From Ilyonectria destructans (lineage: Eukaryota; Ascomycota; Sordariomycetes; Hypocreales; Nectriaceae), in the NCBI GenBank assembly GCA_020740775.1, contig JAHEWK010000047.1, positions 1-64,000 on the forward strand: 64,000 nt of DNA. Direction: 5' to 3'. The position numbers and the translations under genes were made by a program. Positions 53,883 through 64,000 of this stretch are shown piece after piece. The notes under the pieces were generated by a model. It saw only the letters and a program-made list of their open reading frames with translations, made no database searches and was not told where the DNA came from. Within the stretch, counting starts at the first letter, position 1. Every line of letters begins with the position of its first letter.

Positions 53883-55710
53883 CTACATAGCTTCTGTCTT
53901 CATCTTCTTCCCCAGAGGATCAACCACCGCTCCACTTTCCACAAGCACCAGCTCATCAACTCTGTCCGTGGCATATTCGACCCGCTTCCAAGTCTTCAAA
54001 CTCCCGGTACTCGTATTGAGTTCCCAAACCCGCGTTCGTCGGTGAAATCGCATTCCGCCATACGAACAATATCCTCCGAACCCGCTGCCACCTCCATAGC
54101 ATAGCCAAAGGCCAGGCTGAGGGGTTTTGTCGCCATCCTGCTGCGTTTGTTGTGGCAGCAGAGCGCAAAAGTCATTCACGTGATCGTGCCCGCAACCTAA
54201 TGCTGATATGCCTCCTTTGACCAAAGCGTCGTAGAAATGGGAATTGAAGCTGGGACTTTCAGACGGTTCCCTCCGGTGGCCGTTGCGTATACTAAGATGG
54301 CAGTCACCGAACTCGGGAAGAGGGATGTGTAGGAAAGCTAGAGACAGATGAAAGCGGTTGTCGTTATCGTCCTTCTCACGCGCCCTTCGTTGCGCTTGGG
54401 AAGTGTCCGTGAACCAGTCAATTTGGCTTTGCTTGATAGGGTCATAGTCGGGATTGTGTATCTTGCTCGGTATTTGACCGTGCGAATCCAGGAAATATAA
54501 AGTCGATAACGGGAGCTGTGACGGCGCGGGAGCCAGGACCTGAAGGTAGAAGTTGCCTATGCCGTCAACATGCTCTGGGCCTGACTCGCAGAGGCTAAAA
54601 GGCAGATTCTGAAGTATTGACATCTGTGCCGTGCCTGTAATCTAGTCAGCAAGAATGAACAGCTATCATTACCAAGACCCAGCTTATTAGGGAATGCATA
54701 ACTATCTTGAGGAGCAAAGCAGTCTACACCGTTTGCGAGAGTGCGAGTGTGTTGTCGATCGCTAGCTCTTTGTACTGGCTACCTTATGAAAGAAGTTACT
54801 CACGTGATAATGCGTGGATGCCCTCACTATCATGATTGCCAAAGACGGCTGCGAATGGGATTGAACGCTCTATCATAGGAGCAACCACCTTGAAGAGGGC
54901 AGATTTGCTGTCGGGGATGTCGTGGTGCAACTGATCTCCAGTGAGAATCACAAGGTCTGGTTTCTCGACATCTAAGATCCTTCCAATGAAGTCAACCGTA
55001 AGTGGGTCAGCCTCGCTCTCTGGCAGATATTTCCCATGGGCATCAATAGCATCTTTGCATACCCCGACACCAGTGACCATGTGCGTGTCAGAGATCTGGA
55101 CAATCTTAAATTTGCCATCCTCCCTGACTCTTAAAGCCGCCCGAGCATCTGGTCTCGGCTTGGCCCTGCCGTGGAGTACGCTAAGTCTTGCATCCGGTAC
55201 CTTTGGCTGACCGTTAAGTTGGAGCGATGATGGCATGAGAGCCCATTGTGGTCGTGGGTCAACGGCATCCATACCAAAGAGAACGTCCACCTCTGTCACA
55301 GCCTGGTCAATCATGCCAGAGAACTTGCTTCTTAGCACCCAGATTCCGCCAGGTCGACTCTCCCATGAATGACCTGAGCTGGGGTCGGGAGGCGGATCGC
55401 CGACTCTGATATCCATAACCAGCAGGTCCTCAGCTGCAAGCTCTTCCTCATTCGCTAGCGCTACATACAGCCATGCACTCTGCTGAGATGTATATAGGTA
55501 GAGCTCTTTCTCTATGCGGTGCCATATTCGCGGGTCCAGTTCGCAGGTGGAGGGAGAAACCGTCGGAGAGAAGATGCATACGGTCAGATCCGTGACAACT
55601 GGATGAGGAACAACAGCCATAGTATGGGGAGTGGACGATGTCGCCGTTTGGAGAAACCTTTCCTGAGAGGGACAGGACTCGAGCAGACAAGAGGAGTCGG
55701 ATGCTGGCAT
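53883..55710 (-). CDS. DCR2-like calcineurin-type phosphoesterase
   Basis: Exon 1 (55710-54804) and exon 2 (54634-53883) join across a 169-nt intron (GTGAGT...TTACAG, phase 1), giving 552 residues. The N-terminal part has the family's beta domain (DPRIWHRIEKELYLYTSQQS; EVDVLFGMDAVDPRPQWALM). Metallophosphatase motifs are complete: QISDTHM (DxH), LTGDQLHHD (GDxxxxD), FGNHDSEG (GNHD), CGHDHVND (GHxH). Fungal DCR2 dephosphorylates proteins and in yeast antagonises the unfolded-protein response; whether this copy does so is unknown. No signal or membrane segment is visible, and a possible alternative Met lies at MAVVPHPVVT. It is convergent with the HTH-Clr5 gene. Confidence 0.88.
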
Positions 55711-56785
55711 CGACAGTGAGGCAGAGAGAGCGTTGAGAAGCGAAACGAGACTAGACGAGGCGGTGAAACGGTGTCACGAGCTGCGCAATTTTCCCCAATA
55801 AGCGCATACAAATCATAGTATGAAAGAGCCTTGATTTCTAACAGAGCAAAGGGCGGTCTGCCGCCGTATTGTACGCTGGAGCGGAGCCCCTATAGTGGGT
55901 CTGCTCAGACCAATCATACCACGCACCTTGCAACAAACGGCGAAACGGTGAAGTAATAAAGCGGTAAACTCTTCGCCAAAGCGGTACTTACGTAATTAAA
56001 CACGGGTGCTCGGGGAAACAGAAACCCCAGGAGAAACCTGCAACTCCCAGCCACCTCAAGGGGCTGCAACCTCTTTCTGCTTCCCGCTTTGCTTCTGCTC
56101 TGTCACTTCGACCTGGCGACGCTCTGCCACCCGGATTGCTTCTGCTCTACCCCTTCGATCTGGCAACTCCCATCCCTTTTATACTTGCCCAGCGCCCATC
56201 CACGTTGCCCGCCACGATGCTCACGTTGCCCAGCACGACACGCATGGGGACAACTCTGCAGCATCCGAGGCCCGGCCGGCGGCGGCTCCGCGGGGACAGT
56301 TGAGGCCGGGGAGTTACTAGTCCACAGCTGCGCCGCCGGAGGCGAGAGCACCGGAGCGCTGCAGTCCGCGTACGGGGAGGGCCGGCGCTGTAGCTCGCCT
56401 TCGCGCTCCGTTAGGGCGTTGGTGAACACAATCGTCCGCTGCTCGTGCAGCCATAGCGGGGTCTCGTCGCCCCCGCGGCCGTCGTACAGGGCGACGCCTC
56501 CAGGGAGGACGTTGTCAGGCCGTATAGGCCGCAGCTCATTCTCGGGGACTTCTACGGGGAGGAGTATTCCGGCTTGAAGCCACCGGCGCCGTAGCGGCGG
56601 TGACACACGGCCGCCCAAATTGGGCACATTTAAAGAGCGGACGAATACTAGGCCCTGGGCAAGAAACCCCCGAGACCATCCCACGCAGCATTGCTAACCT
56701 CTCCCTTGGACAAATATGGTAGAAACGAGAAGCTATAGAGACCATTGCATCCTTTCTGCTGATTACTGTACACAGATCCGCGGGG
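55711..56785. other. no supported gene
   Basis: A long minus-strand frame (56684-56103) is GC-rich and has no domain. A matching frame on the other strand suggests a composition effect. Confidence 0.35.
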
Positions 56786-57646
56786 CTATCTCTCCATCAA
56801 CACCTTTGGATCCCCTTGAGCTCCCTCAATAATCTCCCTCATCCGAGCATACAATCCTGTGTCCTCTCTTTCCCACCTCCCACCAATCGGAAATACAGCT
56901 TTGCGTAACTTGTTGACCCAAGGTATCAATGGCTGGTAATATGGCGTGAAGTTCTCTTCTGCGGATCTGATAAAGTCCCCTTCGTGAGATACTTGCCCCT
57001 TTTCTCCTTTGCCAATAGTTTCATGCTAATGTAATTCCACTGGTCAAACTCGGCAATAACTCTGCTCTCATCTGGCCCATGGTAGTGGATGCATATCCAG
57101 AACAAGACCCAAAAGAATGACTCTAGATCGTGCATGAAGGAATGCTGCTCGCCTAGAAGCACCCCGATTGCCATGAACGCCCTCGTGCCGGTCTTGCCCT
57201 TTGCTCCGGAGACGACTTCTCGTTGCTCTCTAACGGCGAGATCCAGGTCAATCAAAAACGAAGGCCAGGAGAGGTTCTCGTCGTCTTCGTTGATCATGAG
57301 ATTGTTGATCGAGATGTCTCTGGAGAAAGCCAGCCTTGCGCAAGGACTCATGTCCTTCAATGCAGCCCTCTAGCGCGGCAAGGAGAGCTGACTGAGAGCT
57401 CGCCTTGTAGATGGGCTTTCCGTAGTCGCAAAGAATGACACGCCGATGTACACGATTTGGTAGCGCATCGCCACTAGCCTTTGTTGGAGACGCCGAACAG
57501 GATCGCTTGCTGGGAGGCAGAGGCACGTCAGTCTGGCTGGATGATCGCTTCTTGCCAACAGCGCTGCTGGTGCGGAGAAATGAGTCGCCGACCCGCATGC
57601 ATGCATGAAACAACCCTTCCCAATCAATCAACGCTCTCTGCCACAC
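56786..57646 (-). pseudogene. FunK1-type protein kinase, C-terminal part, frameshifted
   Basis: Three successive minus-strand frames form the fungal FunK1 kinase core. 57646 to about 57322: NRVHRRVILCDYGKPIYKAS, SALLAALEGCIEGHESL. About 57320 to 56990: RDISINNLMINEDDENLSWP, FLIDLDLAVREQRE (metal-binding loop), GTRAFMAIGVLLGEQHSFMH. 56990 to 56786: QVSHEGDFIRSAEENFTPYY, WVNKLRKAVFPIGGRWERED. The first shift is a 2-base loss exactly where LHRD (catalytic loop) should read; the second is a 1-base loss near 56990. The N-terminal lobe is missing upstream. The stop is at 56786-56788. Confidence 0.85.
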
Positions 57647-58370
57647 CTTCGCTCAAACGCGGACCCAAATGCGGCGCGGCGACCTTCGGAGCGACCTGAA
57701 TAACCCCCCTAACTTCCCTTGATCTTGGCTCTTGACGATGGGTCACTCATGGCGAGACCGCAAAATCGAAAGCGACCGCGCCGACGAGCCCTCGCAGCGA
57801 GACGATCCTCCCACGAACGGTCGGAAAAGACAACGCGTCGATGAGCCTTCGCAAAGCGACCATCAGATAAGTGACCTCAACCGACGATCGAACATCACCC
57901 TTCTTAACAGGCACAGGGGCAACTCCAACCTCTCAACAGACGATGACTGATAATCCGCAATGCGGATGCGAAATTGGAGGCTAGCAGAGCTCGGTATTCG
58001 CCCATCGTGCCCTCCGTCGCCACCCCGTTTTGACCTAAGAGTTTCGGCTAACAGGCCCCACCATTCTCCATCCGGCCCCTCGAGCACAAGAACGAGCACA
58101 CCGGCGACACATCCCGACGCCATCACGACTAGCTCCTATCGCTGTTGCCCGCGTTGTGCCGCAAGGAATCCGGTGACTTGGCCGCTGCCGGTCGACATGT
58201 CACGGCCTGTGTCGAGAAGGAATTCGACCTGCAGCGGCTCGCCAGCATCCACGGCTGGCTCTGGGTCACGGGCCTGCCCATCCAAGCCCCACAATTCGTC
58301 TGTCCATGTGGCTGTGCGGCGGAGTTGACCCCATTTGACCCCGCGCACTGTTGCAAAATAAGGCACTTTA
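57647..58370. other. unassigned coding-like relic
   Basis: Plus-strand frames show polar stretches (57732-57950) and, near 58205-58300, EKEFDLQRLASIHGWLWVTG. This is faintly like the start of a fungal domain of unknown function (DUF6601-like). The pogo element at 58371 cuts it off. Confidence 0.25.
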
Positions 58371-58454
58371 CCCGTGGGTCTTTGGGAAAACAGGACCCAC
58401 TCAGAGAGTGGGCGGCAAAATCCTGGGACAGGTGCGAAATCCTGGGACACCTCA
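58371..58454 (+). repeat. left terminal inverted repeat of the pogo element
   Basis: 84 bp, perfect to 61129-61212, then one mismatch and four more matching bases. AAATCCTGGGACA occurs twice within it and is a likely transposase-binding direct repeat. Confidence 0.95.
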
Positions 58455-58685
58455 TTACCTGTAAATGAGGTGCGCCAAGGGGAATTTCCCACTTTACCGG
58501 TCGGATTATGTCCCAATCTCAATGAAAATTCCCATGCAGTGTATCTTATGCGTGATGATGCTATATCCAAGATATCTCCGTTATACCATGCCCGGGTGTT
58601 GTGGTGTTGTGACTAATTGAATGCTCCCGACTTGCTCCTCGGTATCGCGAAGTCCACCTCGCTGCCTCCTTGCACAGCGGCCAAT

Positions 58686-61013
58686 TCATTCCGGGCTTGA
58701 AGGGAGACCAAGCGCTACTATGCAGCTTTCCTGTGATGCCTCTGGGGGGTGTAAAATGCCCATAATTCGGTGGTATGTGGAGGTGAAGGTATCATGTGTC
58801 GGAGAGGGTTGAGGGAGGGGAGGCAATTCCGGCTCTTCTATCGCTTCCTGAGTTAAATCAAGCGTTGCGATACCATCTTCGTCATCATCTGACTCGTCGG
58901 TATCACCTGTGATAATGTCATTGTTAGTAGAAGGCTCATCCTGCGTGTTACTAATCCGAAATTCGACTCCATCGCTCGACAAGGGAAAGGGCATCTCTTG
59001 GAGCGGGCTGCGATAAACCCCGGCGCGGGTGGCTTCCCTCAAGCGCTCATAAAAGCGATGACTTGCGGCGGAAGGCGTAGTATCATAATACCAACTTTCC
59101 TCTGGTGTTGGCGACGCCCTTGGCGATGGATCAGGGATAGATATGACGTCGTCATCTCGCTTCTTTCCTGACCACCGAAGCCACCTTTCAAAGCTGATAT
59201 GTACCGGCCTGCCGTTGTTATTGATATCGTATTTCCACTGAGATTGCCACTCTGCCCTGTATTGCTCGAAGTGCTGTTTTCGTAGTCTCTTTATCTCTCT
59301 CTTTTGCCGGCGTATTTCCTCATCTTGTTCCTTCTGAGTGGAGGTCTCCAAACTCTCCCGAACCTGCCTGACGGTCACGCTGTTGAGATACTGACCTGAT
59401 GGCTTAACTGGCCTCCTGGCTTTCCTCTTATTGTTCGCAGCGGCGATCCGCTGGTGGCGGGACTTAATATGAGTCTCTGCGAAGTTGGAGAGCGTTACTG
59501 CCTCGGCGAGAACGTCGTCGACGACGGTGAAGCGCTGACGCGTTGGGGAACTAAAATCTTGGCCGTATTTATGACGAATACGTCGAGAGACCTCACGGGC
59601 ATCACTAAATCTCGTTTCCTTGGGGAGGAGAGATTGTAGGGCCGGCGTTGACATAGCGAGGATATCTCTCTTCTTCTCTCGGAGAGTGTGGATCACGTGC
59701 GTGCCGTCAACGGGGAATATGCCACTTTTCTCGAAGCCATTCATGATATTATGAACCGTAAATCCTTCATCGAATATCTGCTGGAACCGGGTGATAAAGT
59801 CAGACCGCTTAAAGTTGAGAAATCCGTCTCGAATGTGTGAACGGAGCACTTTCTGGTGTGCGCTTTTCAGCAACTGAAACACACCGACGTCGAGAGGCTG
59901 GAGAAGATGAGTGGAATGAGCAGGAAGCACGAATATCTCGATATCAAAGCGGATACAATACTCCATAAATTCGATAGAGGTCTTGCCCGTGAAGCCGTCG
60001 ATGATGAGAAGTCGCCAAATCCGATCTTCCTCTGGTCTTTCGAAGAAGGGCTGGTCCCAAATCCAGTCAGGATTATCGAGATCTCGCATAAATTCGTCGC
60101 AGCCAAACCAGTCTTCAAATGTAATGCCAAGAGACTGCACTTTCGTCAGACTTGAAAATGAGTGCCGGTTGAAGTGACGAAGCCAGTCCAGAGAGATCTC
60201 GGCGTTGGAAAAGGCGGTATCTGATCGAGCAAAGCGGATACGTTCATCTAGCCCGTCGACCTCCCATGACTCCGTAGGCCAGGTCTTGAAGATCACGAAT
60301 GGAGGGATAGCGGTCCCGGCGGCGTTGGCACAGCCTACGAGAGTCGAGGACTCGCGGTTAGCAAAGGCGACAACGTCATGCCTTGTATTCTTCTCCTTCT
60401 TGACGATGAGGACTTCCAGTCGCTCCCGGATGACTCCAATACGTATACCACACTCGTCAGCATTTAATACCTGAGAGGGACCAAGATTCCTGCGCTGGAT
60501 GACCTCTGAGAGCTTGGAATAGAAGTGCTCCAAGTCGCCAAGTTCACCAGCCTCGAAGCCGGCACGGTCACGGTCAAGAGCTCGAACGAGACTCTTTTTC
60601 TGAAGCTCGGGATGATCCCTGACGAATCGAGGATACCACCCTTCACCCACAGGGCCAGCTGGAGGCGTGCGACTTTGCCGTAAGAGATTGGCAGCCTCTT
60701 CCACTTGGGTACGAGTGGCAGGGAAGCCACACCTCTCGAGCCACATGATATATGCGACTAGGGCACGATCCTCAGAGTCATCGAGATTCCTTGGCCGGCC
60801 GACGGGTCTGTCACTGAAAGCCGGTCTTCCTGACCTCTCTAGCGCCTTGAGATGACGTTGAACATCGCTCTTAGAAGTGCCAAAGGCCGTGGCTGCGGCA
60901 CGAAGTGAGAGAGGCTTATCCCGGGCACTTCGCTGGGGTCGGTTGCGTGCCATCAGGATGTGCCGGGCAGCCTGGACGCCGGGCGTGACCTTGAAGGGAT
61001 ACGGCATTATCAC
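58686..61013 (-). CDS. pogo-type DDE transposase
   Basis: 775 residues, single exon, ATG at 61013. The HTH region is at about 12-150 (LSLRAAATAFGTSKSDVQRH; WYPRFVRDHPELQKKSLVRA). The DDE core has the acidic residues D186 (VLNADECGIRIG), D339 (RLLIIDGFTGKTS) and D375 (THLLQPLDVGVFQLLK). The C-terminus is a charged, coiled-coil-like region (KEQDEEIRRQKREIKRLRKQ) with an acidic Ser/Pro-rich tail. It catalyses cut-and-paste transposition at TA sites. No stop, frameshift or lost catalytic residue is seen. It may be able to mobilise related non-autonomous copies. Confidence 0.93.
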   Translation of the reverse strand: MIMPYPFKVTPGVQAARHILMARNRPQRSARDKPLSLRAAATAFGTSKSDVQRHLKALERSGRPAFSDRPVGRPRNLDDSEDRALVAYIMWLERCGFPATRTQVEEAANLLRQSRTPPAGPVGEGWYPRFVRDHPELQKKSLVRALDRDRAGFEAGELGDLEHFYSKLSEVIQRRNLGPSQVLNADECGIRIGVIRERLEVLIVKKEKNTRHDVVAFANRESSTLVGCANAAGTAIPPFVIFKTWPTESWEVDGLDERIRFARSDTAFSNAEISLDWLRHFNRHSFSSLTKVQSLGITFEDWFGCDEFMRDLDNPDWIWDQPFFERPEEDRIWRLLIIDGFTGKTSIEFMEYCIRFDIEIFVLPAHSTHLLQPLDVGVFQLLKSAHQKVLRSHIRDGFLNFKRSDFITRFQQIFDEGFTVHNIMNGFEKSGIFPVDGTHVIHTLREKKRDILAMSTPALQSLLPKETRFSDAREVSRRIRHKYGQDFSSPTRQRFTVVDDVLAEAVTLSNFAETHIKSRHQRIAAANNKRKARRPVKPSGQYLNSVTVRQVRESLETSTQKEQDEEIRRQKREIKRLRKQHFEQYRAEWQSQWKYDINNNGRPVHISFERWLRWSGKKRDDDVISIPDPSPRASPTPEESWYYDTTPSAASHRFYERLREATRAGVYRSPLQEMPFPLSSDGVEFRISNTQDEPSTNNDIITGDTDESDDDEDGIATLDLTQEAIEEPELPPLPQPSPTHDTFTSTYHRIMGILHPPEASQESCIVALGLPSSPE

Positions 61014-61128
61014 CTAGTCCTTGGTTAGCGAAAATAAGAGACTCACATCGACAGGGTTGTACTTGATTGGAACAGAAAGAGGGTCAATTTGGCTGTGAAA
61101 TTACGCTTTTGGTGTTGAAGCGGGGTAG

Positions 61129-61212
61129 TGAGGTGTCCCAGGATTTCGCACCTGTCCCAGGATTTTGCCGCCCACTCTCTGAGTGGGTCCTGTTTTCCCA
61201 AAGACCCACGGG
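61129..61212 (-). repeat. right terminal inverted repeat of the pogo element
   Basis: Perfect inverse of 58371-58454. Confidence 0.95.
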
Positions 61213-61676
61213 TAGGTGGAATTGACATCCGGTGGAGCAACGTCTGACAGTCAATACATGATCAATTTTTCTCGTTCTCCCCACAGGCCGTCTCGTCACT
61301 CCCGTGCTCTCGTTCTGCAGCTAACCATGCCTCCTCTTCTTCAGCATAGCTCACGTCCTTGCCCCTGGAGATTTCAGGATTGACGAGCAAGAAGCTCTCG
61401 AGCTCGTCAACTAGTCCAGAACGCAGCCAAGATCGGAGACACTGAGCCATCCCAATCATCGTCGCTTCCAGTCGACTCCGAATGGGGGCAACCATGCGCC
61501 AAGCGGCCGAAAATAGCCTCTCGCACTCAGCAGACATCGGTGGGATCGATAAGAAGTCAAGGGCCATTATCGATAGCCTCGGGAACTTCTTGCGCCTAGA
61601 ATGCCAGTACTCATATGGGTCACTTACCTCGCTGTCAGCCTCTGAAGTACTCAGCAGCCAGCGCTCGTACTCGTCA

Positions 61677-61684
61677 CCTACCGA
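61677..61684 (+). repeat. target-site duplication, left
   Basis: CCTACCGA, repeated at 62840-62847. Confidence 0.9.
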
Positions 61685-62839
61685 CAGCGCTCCTAATAGT
61701 GTGGACCATTAAGCGGACTATTAGTGCACACTGTAGTTCACACCAATAGTGCATGGACTATTGGTTCAGTGCGCGTCTCCCGGACTACAACTGACAGTCC
61801 AGTGCAGGCCTCTCGCACTGCACTGACGGCCTAGTGTGACTCGACCAGACTGACCAGTAGTTCAGTGCGAGGGCCGCAGACTAACAGTGGCACTATTAGT
61901 GCGCCCAAGTCCTTCCAAGCTTGTGGCCCGCTGCGGAGTACCCAGCCGTGGCGTACGCGATCCAATGTGTCGAGAGCGCGCGACGCGGGGTTTCAAAGAT
62001 GGCGCTAAGGAGTGTTAACAAATACAGCCAGTGTACCGTGTTTGTCTATTGTGAATAAGTATCGCGCAACTGAAACCATCCGTCCTAACAAAACTTACAT
62101 GTTCAACAGCAACCTAATTTGGTAGCTTTGGAATGGGCTATCTGATTGATTTCCAAGAAGCATGTACTGCCTGAGAGACGATGAAGTGTGTGTTATCTCA
62201 GTGGCGAACCTCAAGCTGACGAGTTAAGAGATACCAACCCTGCCATAACAGATAGGCGGGGTACCAGGTAACTTCTATCCAATACCTGTAGGGTAGGTTG
62301 GGCTGGGATTGCATCGTCCTGAGCGAAGCTGTTGAGATGCCAATCACGCTAATCTCTTTGAGAATCACAGTCAAACTAGTGAGATTATAACCACTGGCTT
62401 GCTCACAGCTTCTCTTTGGTATCGATTCCATCATAGTCTGAGATATAATGGGCCCCGAGTTTCTGCGTCAATGTGGTTCGATTACGTGACTACGTCCCAT
62501 CCCAAAGCGCAGATTAAGTCAATTACAGTCCGCCCGAAAGGCTATCTATCGTTCTTATTGAAGACAGGAGCCCACGGGAGGCAGCCTGAGAGGCACGGGG
62601 AGTGCCCGGCCGCAAGTGGGGCTATTATGTTCGGACTGATAGTGTAAACTACAGTTTGCACTGTAGTTTAGTTTCGACCTTGACGGACGGACCAATAGTT
62701 CAGTTTGCGTATCTCAGGCAAACTGGCAGTCCAGTGTAGCTAAGTCAAACGGACTGGCAGTTTAGTGTGACCAAGGCAAACGTACTAAATGAGCAGTTTG
62801 AGGCTTTCACACGCACTGGTTGCACTATTAGGAGCCCTG
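61685..62839. mobile_element. non-autonomous hAT element, 1155 bp
   Basis: The ends are CAGCGCTCCTAATAGTG (left) and the inverse of CAGGGCTCCTAATAGTG (right), 16 of 17 bases matching and of the CAGNG type usual for hAT. The 8-bp duplication CCTACCGA stands on both sides. The outer about 200 bp on each side are dense with CAGTCCAGTG / GGACTATT-type subterminal motifs. No transposase frame is present, so it depends on another hAT. Confidence 0.92.
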
Positions 62840-62847
62840 CCTACCGA
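62840..62847 (+). repeat. target-site duplication, right
   Basis: CCTACCGA, identical to 61677-61684. Confidence 0.9.
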
Positions 62848-63161
62848 GCTGGCTGATGGCGATATCAAGGCTTTCTGCCTCTTATCTTCCTTAAACTGGC
62901 TGAACTTATTATGGAACGTTTTCCTCCTCTTCGCAACGGGCTCACCGCTCATATGAGTAATCTCAAGTTTCGAGTAGCAGTCGTCCCACACCTGTTTAAC
63001 CATCTTCTTCGCGTTTCGGACCCATTCCGGTCGAGTATCCCACTCACGCTCGACGACATTCCAACTAAACGCGGGGTGGAAGGCTAGGGCGGCGTAGAAG
63101 TTCCCAGCGTGCGCGGCTTCCGTCCCTACTTATCTCCCAATTAGACCCCTGCTAGCAACCA

Positions 63162-63199
63162 GGTAGCCCAATGTCACAGACCACTCGTCACATTGGCTA
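63162..63199. other. small inverted repeat at the junction of two transposon relics
   Basis: GTAGCCCAATGT (63162-63173) and ACATTGGCTAC (63189-63199) pair over 11 bp with one bulged base. The repeat lies between the truncated hAT and the truncated Tc5-like gene. Confidence 0.5.
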
Positions 63200-64000
63200 C
63201 ACAGAGACACATGAAATCAGGCGTTGCATGTGATCCGTGGCCATCCAATAAAAGAAGTCGCTTCTCATTGGGCTTTTCCGTCTTTGATCCCGGAATAAAG
63301 ATCTCTTTTAGCCACTCAAGGCCAATTGCATCATTAGTCCAGCCTTTATCAGATGATGTAAAGTTCCAATTGGTTAGATAGTCCATATCCTCTGGAAACC
63401 ACGGCTGTTGTGGGTTCTTGCCTTTGAAGATAACCAATGGGTTGAGGCACTTTCCTGTTGCAGAAATAGCCTCAAGAATGCTAGTCCAATGGAGGCTGCC
63501 CGGGTGTTTCTTAATAGTTGATCGTAGCTCTGATTAGCCAAGCACAAGCCTGTTAGTTCCGATTCCTTGGAAGATCCCAGTTTCATCCCAATTCCAACGG
63601 TTACGCGGAGGGATATCGCGGATACCTGGTTGGCCCAATATATCGAAGAACGCGCCAATAGCATACGGATTGGCCCCATTTATCTTGTTTGAGTCAATTC
63701 CCTTGGCTCTGAGTGTTTTTATTCGCGGATTGCGGCGTAAAAACCCAGTCATCCAACTTTTTCCAAGTGGTCGGTTATCGCCAGCTGCGCCCAAAATGGA
63801 AATGACCAACTTCCGGATCTGGGCATGAATCATAGCCATACCCAGCTTGTCTTGAAAGATAAGCCAGTCACAGAGCTGCCTTTCTTGATGTATAGAGAGC
63901 CGTTGCTGCCATTGGTGGGCTTCATGACGGGCTTCTGTGCCGTTGACTCGATCGCGTAGGATTCCATAGGGAAGACTGTGATGATTGGCAGCTTTTCGCA
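63174..64000 (-). pseudogene. Tc5/pogo-type transposase, partial, one stop
   Basis: The frame enters from the right edge: AANHHSLPYGILRDRVNGTE (HTH), QERQLCDWLIFQDKLGMAMI, WMTGFLRRNPRIKTLRAKGI. It continues with the first catalytic motif RNRWNWDETGIFQGIGTNRL, an in-frame TAA just after VLG (near 63535), KCLNPLVIFKGKNPQQPWFP and the second catalytic motif RLLLLDGHGSHATPDFMCLC. The frame breaks near 63190 before the third acidic residue. The 5' end lies outside the window. It is distinct from the intact pogo transposase at 58686-61013. Confidence 0.85.

Larger units (their letters stand above)
58371..61212 (-). mobile_element. complete pogo/Fot-type (Tc1-mariner) transposon
   Basis: 2842 bp flanked by TA on both sides (58369-58370 and 61213-61214), as expected from TA target duplication. 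Terminal inverted repeats of 84 bp are identical (58371-58454 and 61129-61212), starting CCCGTGGGTCTTTGGG. The only gene is an intact transposase on the minus strand. Identical ends and an open frame indicate a recent insertion. Confidence 0.93.
61262..63130 (-). pseudogene. hAT transposase split by another hAT element
   Basis: The 5' piece (63130 to 62840) reads NFYAALAFHPAFSWNVVERE, VRNAKKMVKQVWDDCYSKLE, ALISPSASSVG. The 3' piece (61684 to 61262) reads DEYERWLLSTSEADSEVSDP, YEYWHSRRKKFPRLSIMALD and the dimerisation motif IPPMSAECERLFSAAWR, ending in an acidic tail. Removing 61685-62839 plus one copy of the 8-bp duplication restores a single frame across the break. The N-terminal half (zinc finger, catalytic core) is absent; the frame closes at a TAA near 63133. 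Hence it is an older, already truncated transposase relic. Confidence 0.85.

Noticed and set aside
56089..56684. Long frames on both strands
   Set aside because: GC-rich sequence with open frames on both strands and no domain; treated as a composition effect.
1..64000. tRNA or rRNA genes
   Set aside because: A visual scan for B-box-like GGTTCRANNCC motifs in a cloverleaf context gave none that folded convincingly; a dedicated scan was not possible.

Overview
The window reads as nuclear DNA of a filamentous ascomycete (Pezizomycotina). Genes are interrupted by many short introns (about 45-70 nt, GT...CTAAC/CTAAT...AG). The protein families are typical of such fungi: LaeA-like methyltransferase, DCR2-like phosphatase, NYN/CCCH protein, Clr5-type protein, FunK1 kinase, Fot/pogo and hAT transposases. 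Gene density is low. Decayed genes, dispersed repeats and nested DNA transposons alternate with a few intact genes, which suggests an accessory or repeat-rich compartment. No species is claimed.

Layout. 1-9 kb: an F-box gene without a start codon, a chromodomain gene, a truncated second copy of the F-box locus, and an intact four-exon gene encoding C2H2 fingers, an AWS/SET/post-SET methyltransferase domain and more C2H2 fingers. 10-16 kb: a 3.8-kb hAT element with a frameshifted transposase, ending exactly where a zinc-finger/Myb-like reading frame begins. 16-30 kb: mostly non-coding DNA with three dispersed repeat families. It also holds an intact M16-family protein whose metal-binding and catalytic residues are replaced, a caspase-like gene without its catalytic Cys, and a zinc-cluster fragment.

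30-43 kb: an NYN/CCCH protein, an amidase pseudogene, an APH-type kinase-like gene, a histidine-methyltransferase-like pseudogene, an Asp-rich protein of unknown function, and a LaeA-like methyltransferase split into eight exons including a 13-nt microexon. 44-56 kb: two tail-to-tail unknown genes, two related minisatellites, and directly downstream of them an intact gene that joins a transposase-type helix-turn-helix region to a Clr5-type C-terminal region. A DCR2-like phosphatase follows.

56-64 kb is transposon-rich. It holds a FunK1 pseudogene, a complete pogo-type element with 84-bp perfect terminal repeats, a hAT transposase gene split by a 1155-bp non-autonomous hAT element (8-bp target duplication CCTACCGA), and a broken Tc5/pogo transposase running off the right edge.

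No biosynthetic cluster or defence island is evident. The strongest candidates for something undescribed are the HTH-Clr5 fusion at 51521-53675 and the C2H2-SET-C2H2 gene at 6384-9026. Both were reconstructed from splice sites that restore one continuous frame. All homology statements come from motif recognition, not from a search.
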